NCBI RefSeq assembly: GCF_009982895.1
Contig: NZ_WXZL01000005.1
Span: 153,073 to 217,072 of the forward strand
Length of the DNA stretch: 64,000 nt
From: Deinococcus alpinitundrae
Lineage (GTDB): Bacteria; Deinococcota; Deinococci; Deinococcales; Deinococcaceae
Reading direction: 5' to 3'
A program made the position numbers and the translations under genes. Shown in pieces: positions 39,965 to 48,180 of the stretch (positions within the stretch are counted from its first letter, which is position 1; the number at the start of each line of letters is the position of its first letter). The notes under the pieces were generated by a model, which saw nothing but the letters and a program-made list of their open reading frames with translations, did no database searches and was not told the origin of the DNA.

Positions 39965-40462
39965 ATGAAACGCTCCACACCCACCCTCCTGCTGGCCCTC
40001 CTCGTAGGCACAGCCCTGGCCCAGGCCAGCTCGCCGCTGAAGTTGGTGCTCTCGCAGGCATTGGTGCAGACCACCACCCAGGACGGCAAGACAGTCGAGA
40101 AGCTGGCCCCCGATCCCAAGTCGGTGCTGCCCGGCGCGGTGCTGGAGCAGGCTGTGACCGCCACCAACACCCTCGGTAAGGTCATGGCCAACGTCACCGT
40201 CAATCTGCCGGTTCCAGTGGGCACGGTGTATCTGAATAGCCTCAAATCCGCTGAAACTGTCCAGACCCTCTTCAGCTTCGATAAGGGCAAGACCTTCGCC
40301 GCTGCGCCGCTGAAAAAGACCATCACTGTGACCGAGAACGGCAAGGCCGTGCAAAAGGAAGTCGAGGTCAAGCCCGCCGAGTACACCAACGTGCGCTGGG
40401 TGCTGGGCGAACTCGCTGCCGGGGACAGCCTCAAGCTCGGCTTCCGGGTGAAGGTCAACTGA
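39965..40462 (+). CDS. Secreted Ig-like/DUF11-type small protein
   Basis: 165 residues from an ATG with AAGGAG upstream. MKRSTPTLLLALLVGTALAQ is a signal peptide. The mature part has SPLKLVLSQALVQTTTQDGK, then PGAVLEQAVTATNTLGKVMA and NVTVNLPVPVGTVYLNS, matching a single DUF11-like beta-sandwich (need for balancing a series of repeated-domain terms such as VTATNT). It ends GELAAGDSLKLGFRVKVN. First gene of a 16-kb run of secreted proteins. Binding partners unknown; it could be a periplasmic assembly factor for its larger neighbours (inference). Confidence 0.82.
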   Translation: MKRSTPTLLLALLVGTALAQASSPLKLVLSQALVQTTTQDGKTVEKLAPDPKSVLPGAVLEQAVTATNTLGKVMANVTVNLPVPVGTVYLNSLKSAETVQTLFSFDKGKTFAAAPLKKTITVTENGKAVQKEVEVKPAEYTNVRWVLGELAAGDSLKLGFRVKVN

Positions 40463-40532
40463 GATCTGTCGTCTGCCCGCGGCACCACCCTTTCCATTTT
40501 CACTGCTGCAAGTGCTTCAAGGAGCAAGTCTG

Positions 40533-42605
40533 ATGAATCTTCCCCCCAAAACCCTGGCTTTGATGCTGGCCCTAGCGGCGTCGGCAGCGTCGGCAGCCGG
40601 AACCCCCTCTGGCACCAAGATCAGTAACGTTGCCACCGCGAGCTTCACGGACCCCAACACCAATGCGCCGATCTCGGACCCGGTGCAGTCCAATCTGGTG
40701 CAGACCAGCGTGCTGCCCAAGCCGGATTTTGACACTGTCTATAGTGACGGCACTGACGGCACCACGGCCACCACGCCCAGCGCCCCCGACTACGACATCA
40801 AAAACGTATTGCCGGGAGCCAACGTCGATACCAGCTATATCCTGGTGAACCTAGGCAACGTCAACAACCAGCCGATCACCATTGCCCCCAATACCACCGG
40901 CACTGTGACGCCGGTTCCGGCAGGCAGCGTGGAGTACTACCTCGGTAGTGTTTCGCCCGCCAACCTGATCACTGGCTCCATTCCTGTGCCGGTGGACGAC
41001 CCTCTGACCCCCACCGACGAAGGCCGCGTCACCATCATCCAGCGCATCAAGGTGCCGACGGGCGCGGCGGCGGGCAGCCAGTACAGTGTCAGCCCGCAGG
41101 CCAGCGGCGACCAGTGGAACGGCAGTGCGGTGGTGCCTGCCCAGGAACCCGCAGGTGATTTGCAGTACACCCGTGCCAGCGTGACCTCCCCCTCGGTGAC
41201 GGTGGTACCGCCGATTGATACGGTGCCTGGCACCCCTGCGCCCGAGCCCACCACGCCCGGCACCACGCCCGGCGATCCCGATCCCGCCAATCCGGTGCCG
41301 GTGTACCCCGACCCCACCACCCCCGGCACGACCATCAGCGTGGACCCGACCACCGGTAGCCAGAAGGCGTACCCCAAGGGTGATCTCGACACGACTTCCG
41401 ACGTGGTCAAGTTCATCAGCGCCGTGAAGAACAATGGCAGCCTGCCCGACACCGTGGCCCTGATTCCGCCGACTGGTCTGCCCACTGGTGTGACGGTGCA
41501 GATTCTCGACGGAAGCGGCAACCCCATCACCAAGGACGCCAACGGCAACTACCCGCTCGGTCCGATTCCGGTGGGTGGCAGCGCGGCTTACCAGGTGGTC
41601 GTGACCTACCCCGATCCTGACGGCGTGGGCAATTCCGGCAGCCCGGTGCCCGTGGTGATCGGTGTGGACTCCAGCAACGACGCCGACCTGCTGCCTAACT
41701 CCAGTGCCACCTTCACCACCTTCCCCGCCCAGCAGGTTTTCGGTGACACGGTCAATCCTGGCGGCACGGCAGATGCGGGACAGGTACCCAGCCAGGGAGT
41801 TGTGCCCGGCGCATCGACTGGCACGGGCAATAGTGCCACCGACAGCAGCGCCACCTTTCCCATGACGGTGCAGAACACCGGCGGTTACGCTGAGGCGTAT
41901 ACCCTGACTGGCAGCGTGGATGTGAAGTTGGTGAATGGCACTACCGTGCCCGTGCCGGTCAAATACTACCTTGATGCCAACAATGACGGTGTGCCGGACT
42001 CGGCCACACCTCTGACCGGCGGCCTCACGCTCAGCGTGCCCAGCGGCGGCAGTGTTCACGTGATCGCTGTGGTGGATATTCCCGCCAATGCCGCCAGCAC
42101 CACCGCCAACGGCGGTAGCGCTCCGCTCATTGTCAAACAGACCTCGGTGGGCACCTACAGCGGCAACACCCGCAGCGACAACAACGATCAGATCGTGGTG
42201 GGCATCGTGGGTAATGGCCTAAGCATCACCAAGTCCACGCCCCCTGCTGCCCGCCCCGGCGACGACCTGCCCTACACCCTGGTGGCCACCAACAACTACA
42301 ACGCCGCGCTGAAAAACTTCGTGCTGACCGAGAAGGGCGGCGTGACCCAGGGAGCCACCACCACCAATCTGTTTACTTACAGCACCTTCAAGACCGTCAC
42401 CGGCACGGCCAGCTTCGTGGGCAAGGTGCTCTACCGATTTAACAACGCCGCATGGCAGACCAGCGCGGTGCCGGGCTTGGTCCCTAGCACCATTAACCAG
42501 GTGGATGTAGGGGTGGATACCAACAACGACAACACCATCGACAGCAACGACGCAGTGCCTTCCGGCGGCGTGCTCACGGTCAATTTCACGACCACTGTGA
42601 AATAA
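40533..42605 (+). CDS. Secreted surface-layer-like protein A (DUF11-type, Pro-rich hinge)
   Basis: 690 residues from the ATG at 40533 (AAGGAG upstream; an in-frame start at 40512 is weaker). Signal peptide NLPPKTLALMLALAASAASA. The mature N-terminus GTPSGTKISNVATASFTDP is shared with the next two large proteins. Beta-rich halves are joined by a Pro/Thr hinge (~235-270: PEPTTPGTTPGDPDPANPVP). DUF11-like units follow, e.g. YTLVATNNYNAALKNFVLTE near 595. It ends LTVNFTTTVK. Very few Lys, Arg or Cys in the mature part, as usual for surface-layer proteins. Its 3' end is followed by a decayed 50-bp tandem copy. Confidence 0.82.
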   Translation: MNLPPKTLALMLALAASAASAAGTPSGTKISNVATASFTDPNTNAPISDPVQSNLVQTSVLPKPDFDTVYSDGTDGTTATTPSAPDYDIKNVLPGANVDTSYILVNLGNVNNQPITIAPNTTGTVTPVPAGSVEYYLGSVSPANLITGSIPVPVDDPLTPTDEGRVTIIQRIKVPTGAAAGSQYSVSPQASGDQWNGSAVVPAQEPAGDLQYTRASVTSPSVTVVPPIDTVPGTPAPEPTTPGTTPGDPDPANPVPVYPDPTTPGTTISVDPTTGSQKAYPKGDLDTTSDVVKFISAVKNNGSLPDTVALIPPTGLPTGVTVQILDGSGNPITKDANGNYPLGPIPVGGSAAYQVVVTYPDPDGVGNSGSPVPVVIGVDSSNDADLLPNSSATFTTFPAQQVFGDTVNPGGTADAGQVPSQGVVPGASTGTGNSATDSSATFPMTVQNTGGYAEAYTLTGSVDVKLVNGTTVPVPVKYYLDANNDGVPDSATPLTGGLTLSVPSGGSVHVIAVVDIPANAASTTANGGSAPLIVKQTSVGTYSGNTRSDNNDQIVVGIVGNGLSITKSTPPAARPGDDLPYTLVATNNYNAALKNFVLTEKGGVTQGATTTNLFTYSTFKTVTGTASFVGKVLYRFNNAAWQTSAVPGLVPSTINQVDVGVDTNNDNTIDSNDAVPSGGVLTVNFTTTVK

Positions 42606-42661
42606 GTCTCACCGGTGGTGTGCTCACGGTCAATTTTATGACCGCTGTGAAGTAAGTCACC
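42562..42661. repeat. 50-bp tandem duplication of a gene 3' end
   Basis: 42562-42611 contains the last 14 codons and the stop of protein A. 42612-42661 repeats it with a few substitutions, including the stop (TAAGTC). The second copy is outside the gene and partly diverged. Confidence 0.75.
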
Positions 42662-42662
42662 T

Positions 42663-42682
42663 GTAAGTGAAGCTCAGGTAAG
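42663..42682 (+). promoter_or_regulatory. Second GTAAG repeat pair
   Basis: GTAAG at 42663-42667 and 42678-42682 (15 bp apart), in CTGTAAG and CAGGTAAG contexts, 127-146 bp before surface protein B. Confidence 0.35.
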
Positions 42683-42808
42683 ATTCGTCAGAACAAGCGC
42701 TCATCTAGAGACTCAGTCGCGCTTCAATTTATCCCGCCCTCCATTCTATCTCCCGACGGCGCGTTCCAAACTCAAAGCGCACCGTTCCATAATCCTGAGG
42801 AGGATTAC

Positions 42809-45058
42809 ATGAAAGTCAACAAGTCTCTGCTCACCTTGATGATCGCTCTGGCGGCTGGCAGTGCTGTCGCCGTGGGTTCCGGCACCACCGCTGGCACAGC
42901 CATCAAGAACACGGCCGCCGCCAGTTTCACCGATCCGACTGCGCCCGGAACGCCGGGTACGGCCGTTTCCAACGAAGTGACCACCATCGTGCAGCCGCAG
43001 GCCAATTTCGATATTCAGTACACCGGCAGCAACTCCGACGGAACCAATGGTGATGACAGCGCCACCAACAAGATTCCGACAGCTTACAAAGGTGTTGTCA
43101 TTCCTACGGCGACGGCCTCCGGCAACCAGTTGATCTCGACTTACAATGTGGTCAATACCGGCAACATCAACAACTATGTCGTCAATCTCTCGGCGGACAC
43201 CACCAATAGCCCCTTCACCGGCGCGACCACGACGTATTACTTGGCGAGCGACACGACCCGCAGCACCCCCATCACCTCCGTGACCCTGCCTGCCGACGAC
43301 GTGAACACCACCGGCACCGGCAACGACGAAGGCCTCGTGCAGATCGTTCAGGTCATCACGGTGCCGGCGACGGCGGCGGCAAATCAGGTCTACGCGGTCA
43401 GCCCCAAGGGTGCGGCGGCGGCCAGCCCCTTGTCTTCGACCGACCCAGCTTACTACGCCGCTGTCACTGAGCCGCTTGCCGACCTTCAGTACGCCCAGGC
43501 CACCGTCTACACCCCGAACATCACCGTGAAGCCGCCTTCGGGCCCCTTCACCCCGCCGACCCCGCCGGTCTTCCCGCCGTCTGTTCCTCCTGCTACTCCC
43601 GTCTACCCTGACCCCAACAACCCTGACCCCAACAACCCCAAGACTTCCATTGCTGTCATCGGCAATGATCAGTTCGCTTACCCGACTGCCGACACCAACA
43701 ACAACGCTGATGTGGTGACCTTCAACAATTTGGCTACCAACTCTGGGAACCAGACCGATGTGGTCAACCTCTTCCCGACCGGCTTCACGGCCTTTAACAG
43801 CACCACCGGCATCTTCACCCTGCCCGGCGGCGTTACCGTGCGCTACCTCGACAATTCCGGCAATGCCCTGACCATCGTCAACACCGGCGGCACCAGCTAC
43901 CCCACCCTGACGCTGGGAGCGAGTGGGACCCCGACCAGCTCGGTACCGTTCCGGACTGAAGTGACCTACCCTGATTCCAACTCGGTCGTCGACCCGAGTC
44001 CAATTGTGATCAGCGTCAATATCGATTCGGGCAACGATGCTGGCTTCGTCGCTGACTCCACCACCAAAGACACCATTTACCCGCCTGCTGCCCAGTTCAG
44101 CGATAGCAACGGCAGCTCAATCGGCGCAACCAATACTACTCCCGAAGAATTCGTCTTCCCGGCTGACCCTGCCGCGACACCTGCCGTGACGACGCTTGCT
44201 ACCGGCGCGGCTCCAGTACCGCAGACCACGGCCGCAACGGGTACCGACGCCAGTGCCGTCTTCCCAATGGACGTGGCGAACCTCGGCGAATATGACGACG
44301 CATTTACCCTCAGTGGCACGGTGAGCATTCCGGTGATCAATGCCTCAACTGGCGTGATCGCCAACCAGACGGTCAATGTGCGCTATGTGGATTCCACTGG
44401 CGCGGCCCTGGCTGCCGGTGCGACGGCCAACACCTTTGTCACCCCAACGATTGTCGCCAACACCGAGATCAAGGTATTCGCCATCGTGGACGTGCCCGCA
44501 GGCTCGCAGGCCGGAAGTGCCCTGGTGACGCAGAACGCGGTGGGCAACTACAGCACCATTTCGCTGAGCGACAGTGACGACAAGGTGACCATCCAGTCCG
44601 CCAAGACGGCCAATAACGGCATCACGGTTACCAAGTACCAGACCACTGGAACGACCCTGCCGACGGGCGTAGTGGGTGAGAAGGCCGCCATCAACGCGCT
44701 GCCCGGCGCGACGCTGAACTACGCCATCATCGCCAAGAACAACTTCAATGCGCCGGTTGCGAACTTCGTGCTGAGTGATCTGCCCAGAGCTATTGCCTTG
44801 TCCACAACCAACTTCTACACCTACACCACTTTCGTCTCGGCCAGCGCCACGCTGAAATCCCCCAACGGTACCGCCCTCACCGGCACGCCTTATTACCGCA
44901 TCAACGGCACCGGCAGCTTCACTACGGCGACTCCCGCTGGCGTGACCAGCGGTATCCAGGTCGCCTTCGACACCAACGGTGACAATGCCATCACGGCTAC
45001 GGACGTCATTCCGCCGCTGGCGGAAGTCCGCCTCGACATCAAGGTGACCATCAAGTAA
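42809..45058 (+). CDS. Secreted surface-layer-like protein B (paralog of A)
   Basis: 749 residues from an ATG with GAGGAGG upstream. Signal peptide MKVNKSLLTLMIALAAGSAVA. The mature N-terminus has TTAGTAIKNTAAASFTDP, then VVNTGNINNYVVNLSADTT where A has VNLGNVNNQPITIAPNTT. A Pro-rich hinge (~245-275: FTPPTPPVFPPSVPPATPVY) again divides two beta-rich halves. The second half carries DUF11-like units (NYAIIAKNNFNAPVANFVLS) and ends RLDIKVTIK. A and B are clearly paralogs by domain order. B is richer in Asn/Thr. Adhesion, surface-layer or matrix functions are possible. Confidence 0.82.
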   Translation: MKVNKSLLTLMIALAAGSAVAVGSGTTAGTAIKNTAAASFTDPTAPGTPGTAVSNEVTTIVQPQANFDIQYTGSNSDGTNGDDSATNKIPTAYKGVVIPTATASGNQLISTYNVVNTGNINNYVVNLSADTTNSPFTGATTTYYLASDTTRSTPITSVTLPADDVNTTGTGNDEGLVQIVQVITVPATAAANQVYAVSPKGAAAASPLSSTDPAYYAAVTEPLADLQYAQATVYTPNITVKPPSGPFTPPTPPVFPPSVPPATPVYPDPNNPDPNNPKTSIAVIGNDQFAYPTADTNNNADVVTFNNLATNSGNQTDVVNLFPTGFTAFNSTTGIFTLPGGVTVRYLDNSGNALTIVNTGGTSYPTLTLGASGTPTSSVPFRTEVTYPDSNSVVDPSPIVISVNIDSGNDAGFVADSTTKDTIYPPAAQFSDSNGSSIGATNTTPEEFVFPADPAATPAVTTLATGAAPVPQTTAATGTDASAVFPMDVANLGEYDDAFTLSGTVSIPVINASTGVIANQTVNVRYVDSTGAALAAGATANTFVTPTIVANTEIKVFAIVDVPAGSQAGSALVTQNAVGNYSTISLSDSDDKVTIQSAKTANNGITVTKYQTTGTTLPTGVVGEKAAINALPGATLNYAIIAKNNFNAPVANFVLSDLPRAIALSTTNFYTYTTFVSASATLKSPNGTALTGTPYYRINGTGSFTTATPAGVTSGIQVAFDTNGDNAITATDVIPPLAEVRLDIKVTIK

Positions 45059-45065
45059 GTCGTTT

Positions 45066-45097
45066 CAGGCACCGCCGCTGAGTGTGGGCGGTGCCTG
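45066..45097 (+). terminator. Strong hairpin after surface protein B (11-bp perfect stem)
   Basis: CAGGCACCGCC (45066-45076) pairs with GGCGGTGCCTG (45087-45097) around a 10-nt loop, eight bases after the stop. No T-tract follows, so it may attenuate or stabilise rather than end transcription. Confidence 0.5.
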
Positions 45098-45109
45098 GAT
45101 GGCTCTCAG

Positions 45110-45125
45110 GTAAGGCATCTGTAAG
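45110..45125 (+). promoter_or_regulatory. Third GTAAG repeat pair
   Basis: GTAAG at 45110-45114 and 45121-45125, 11 bp apart as at 39855/39866, and like that pair reading GTAAGG-N5-GTAAG. Confidence 0.4.
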
Positions 45126-45388
45126 GCTCCACTCCATATCTTAAAGTCGCTGCTCCAAGTGCGCTCCGAAGGCTGGAGCGCACTTTCCCTATCAATTTTG
45201 CCCGGGTCTCTTTTTGCTGCGTCCGTTTTGAATTTCCCTGCACTGCTTTCATCGTAATACCCATCACCAAATGAAGAAGATCCCGTTTTGATCGTTTCCT
45301 TTCCCTGTCATCCGCCTCGGAGACACCACGCTTCTCAATTCTCTAACGTGCCCAGTTTCTTCAGGGCCACTCTCCTGCAGGAAGCTTT

Positions 45389-48178
45389 ATGAATTTCACC
45401 CCGTCTGTTCCCTCAGGTTATCGCGTCACAGGAGGTCATGTGCGCCGGTTTATTCACTCACTTTCAGTTCTGACCCTGCTCGCCCACCTGGGTCTGGCCC
45501 AGGCCGCCGGGACTCCTGCCGGAACCGTCATCACCAATATCGCCACCGGCAGCGCCGATCCGCTCGTCACCGGCCAGCCGCCGGTCACGGCGCAGTCGAA
45601 TCTGGTCAGCACCAGCGTCAGCCCAGTGTGCGCCGTAAGCGTCACGCCCGACGGCAGCGTGGGTCAGCCGGGCCAGCAACAGACCATCTTGCCCGGCGAG
45701 AGCGCGCTATTCGCCTACCGGGTCATCAACAGTGGCAACGTGACCTTCGACGTGCCACTGAGTGTGCGGATTCCCGGCGAATCGGCCTTCACGCCGGCGA
45801 CGGCACTCTACCTCGATGCCAATGGCAACGGCCAGCTTGACGACGGCGAGCGCGCTTCCATCAGCAGCCTCAAGCTGCCGGTGGACGGCTCGGCCAGCTT
45901 GCTGGTGCTGGCCCAGACCAATGACGCCCAGCGCGGCGACGGCTTTGTCAATCTGGTGGCAAGTTGTGCGGGGCAGCCGGACGACGCCAACAACGTGGCG
46001 CTCTTGCGGCTGGGGGCGCTGCCGGTGCTGAGCGTTTCCAAGCGCTTCAGCCCCAGCGTCGTCAAGCCTGGCGACCAGACCAGTGTCACCCTGACGGCCA
46101 CCAACGCCGGACAGGGCGAATCGCGCGAGTTGACGCTCAGTGACGACCTGAGTGCCCTCACCGCCCAGGGCCTGACCTATGTGCCGGGCAGCGCCTCGGC
46201 CAGCAGCGGCACCCTGGAGTCTGGCGGCGCGCCGACCTGGCAGGCGGGCGATGCGGGCGCGGCTCAGAACCTGCGGGTGCGGGTCCCTTCACTCAAGCCC
46301 GGCGCGATATTAACGCTGACCTTCAAGATGCTGGCCGGAGCCGCCACCGAGAACCGCACCCTGACCAACACCGCGCTGGCCGCCACCGGCAACCAGACGG
46401 CCCAGGCCCAGGCCCAACTCACCTCGCAGTTCAACCCGGCCGTGGCGCTGGGACCCATCGGCAATCCCGAAGCGCCGGAAGGCAGCGCCACCGATCAGCA
46501 GACCAAGGCGTTCGCACTGGTGGGCCAGGAAACCTGTTTCAACCAGACGCTCAAGAACACGGGTGACGTGGCCGACAGCTATACCCTGAACAGCACCCTG
46601 GCAACCCCGGCGGGCAGTGCCGTCTTCAGGACCATGGCCGGAGCGCCGCTTGATCTGCCGATTGCCCTGACGCCGAATGCCACGCTCGACTTCAAGGTCT
46701 GCCTGACGCCGCAGCAGGCCGGGCCGCTGACCCTGCGCTTGATCGCCATTGGCGAGCGCGGTTCTACGAATGCCACCCAGGACCTGATCACCACTGTGCA
46801 GGCGGGTCTCCCCGACCTGATCAAGTCGGTGACGCCCAGCGGCCTGGTCCCGGCGGGCACGGCCCTGACCTACACCCTGACGGTTCGCAACACCTACACG
46901 GTGGCCCTGCACGACGTGGTGGTGCGCGACCCGCTCAACCCGGCTCTTACTTTCACCAGTGCCTCGGACGGCGGGCAGCTCGTCGGTGGCGCGGTTACCT
47001 GGACGCTGGGCAGCCTGGCCCCTGGCGAGAGCCGCACCCTGAGCATCCAGGCCCAGATCGGTGCGGCGACAGCCGACGGAACCAATGTCACCAATACCTT
47101 CAACATGACCAGCGGCGAACTGCCTGGCCCGCTGGACAGTAACGAGACGTCCAGCCCGGTATGGACCTCAAAACTGGTGATCGAGAAGAGCGTGAACCAG
47201 CCCAACGTGACGTACGGAGACCGCCTCACCTACACCCTGGTGATTCGCAACCTCTCGGCCAAGGCGTCCCTGATTGACGGCATCGTCACCGACACCCCGG
47301 CAGCAGGACTCGACTACCTGCCGGGCAGTGCCACCCTGGCCGGGCAGCCGCTGGCCGACCCTCAGCAGCAAGACGGTCACCTTGCCTGGGCGATCGGCGA
47401 TCTGCCGCCCAGCGCCAACCTGATCATCACCTACCAGGTGCGGGTCACCGCCCAGGCCACCGAAGAACTGCTCAACACGGTGACCGTGTCGGGCCGGGCA
47501 AACTCGGGCCAGTTCAGTCAGGCCATCGCCAGCAACACGGCCACGGCCACGGTCAAGCTCAAGCTGCTCACCTTCGCGCCGCTCAATGACATCGTCGGCA
47601 CGGTTTATATCGACCGCAACCGCGATGGCCGCTTCGAGTCGGCGCTCGACCAGCCGCTGGCCCGCGCGCGCATCCTGCTGGCCGGGGGCCGCGAGGTGCT
47701 CACCGACGCCCAGGGCCGCTACCACTTCAAGGACGTAAAGATGGGCATTCAGGCGCTGCGCCTCGATCCCCAGAGCGTGCCCTCGGTGGCGCTCTCGGTG
47801 CCGATGGACGGCGGTCTGAGCGGCACGCGCACCGTCAATGTGCTGGGCCTGACCGGGGTTGACTTCCCACTTGCGCCGCTGACTGGCGAGATTGACGCGA
47901 CGCGAAGCGTTTCGCTCGTCTCCGGGCCGCTGACCCTGACCAAGATCGTCAGCGTCGATGCCCAGACCTATACGGTGACACTGCGCCTTCAGAGTGCCCA
48001 GCCGCTGAGTGACTTCGTGTTGAACGACCCGCTGCCGCAGGGCGCGGCGCTGAAAGAAGGCCGCAATACTCTGGCCGCTACCTTGGCGACAGGAGAAACC
48101 ACCTTGACTTACCGCTTTGACTGGACAGGCGAGCGACGCGCCGCCGTCACCGAACCCGACGTGCGCTGGAGCTACTGA
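45389..48178 (+). CDS. Secreted DUF11-repeat / SdrD-B protein C (first of coupled trio)
   Basis: 929 residues from the ATG at 45389; a GTG at 45440 with AGGAGGT close by would start directly at the signal peptide RRFIHSLSVLTLLAHLGLAQA. The mature N-terminus GTPAGTVITNIATGSADP is the module shared with A and B. Several DUF11 units follow (LSVSKRFSPSVVKPGDQTSV ~210; YTLTVRNTYTVALHDVVVRD ~495; YTLVIRNLSAKASLIDGIVT ~610). An SdrD-B/Cna-B-like unit is at ~736 (GTVYIDRNRDGRFESALDQP). The end resembles half of another DUF11 unit. Two bases separate it from the next ATG, so translation is coupled. Confidence 0.85.
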   Translation: MNFTPSVPSGYRVTGGHVRRFIHSLSVLTLLAHLGLAQAAGTPAGTVITNIATGSADPLVTGQPPVTAQSNLVSTSVSPVCAVSVTPDGSVGQPGQQQTILPGESALFAYRVINSGNVTFDVPLSVRIPGESAFTPATALYLDANGNGQLDDGERASISSLKLPVDGSASLLVLAQTNDAQRGDGFVNLVASCAGQPDDANNVALLRLGALPVLSVSKRFSPSVVKPGDQTSVTLTATNAGQGESRELTLSDDLSALTAQGLTYVPGSASASSGTLESGGAPTWQAGDAGAAQNLRVRVPSLKPGAILTLTFKMLAGAATENRTLTNTALAATGNQTAQAQAQLTSQFNPAVALGPIGNPEAPEGSATDQQTKAFALVGQETCFNQTLKNTGDVADSYTLNSTLATPAGSAVFRTMAGAPLDLPIALTPNATLDFKVCLTPQQAGPLTLRLIAIGERGSTNATQDLITTVQAGLPDLIKSVTPSGLVPAGTALTYTLTVRNTYTVALHDVVVRDPLNPALTFTSASDGGQLVGGAVTWTLGSLAPGESRTLSIQAQIGAATADGTNVTNTFNMTSGELPGPLDSNETSSPVWTSKLVIEKSVNQPNVTYGDRLTYTLVIRNLSAKASLIDGIVTDTPAAGLDYLPGSATLAGQPLADPQQQDGHLAWAIGDLPPSANLIITYQVRVTAQATEELLNTVTVSGRANSGQFSQAIASNTATATVKLKLLTFAPLNDIVGTVYIDRNRDGRFESALDQPLARARILLAGGREVLTDAQGRYHFKDVKMGIQALRLDPQSVPSVALSVPMDGGLSGTRTVNVLGLTGVDFPLAPLTGEIDATRSVSLVSGPLTLTKIVSVDAQTYTVTLRLQSAQPLSDFVLNDPLPQGAALKEGRNTLAATLATGETTLTYRFDWTGERRAAVTEPDVRWSY

Positions 48179-48180
48179 GG

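Larger units (their letters stand above)
45059..45388. other. 330-bp gap: hairpin, GTAAG repeats, probable promoter
   Basis: No gene. It contains a strong hairpin at 45066-45097, a GTAAG pair at 45110-45125, and the likely promoter of the downstream coupled trio; its -10 could not be fixed. Confidence 0.5.
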
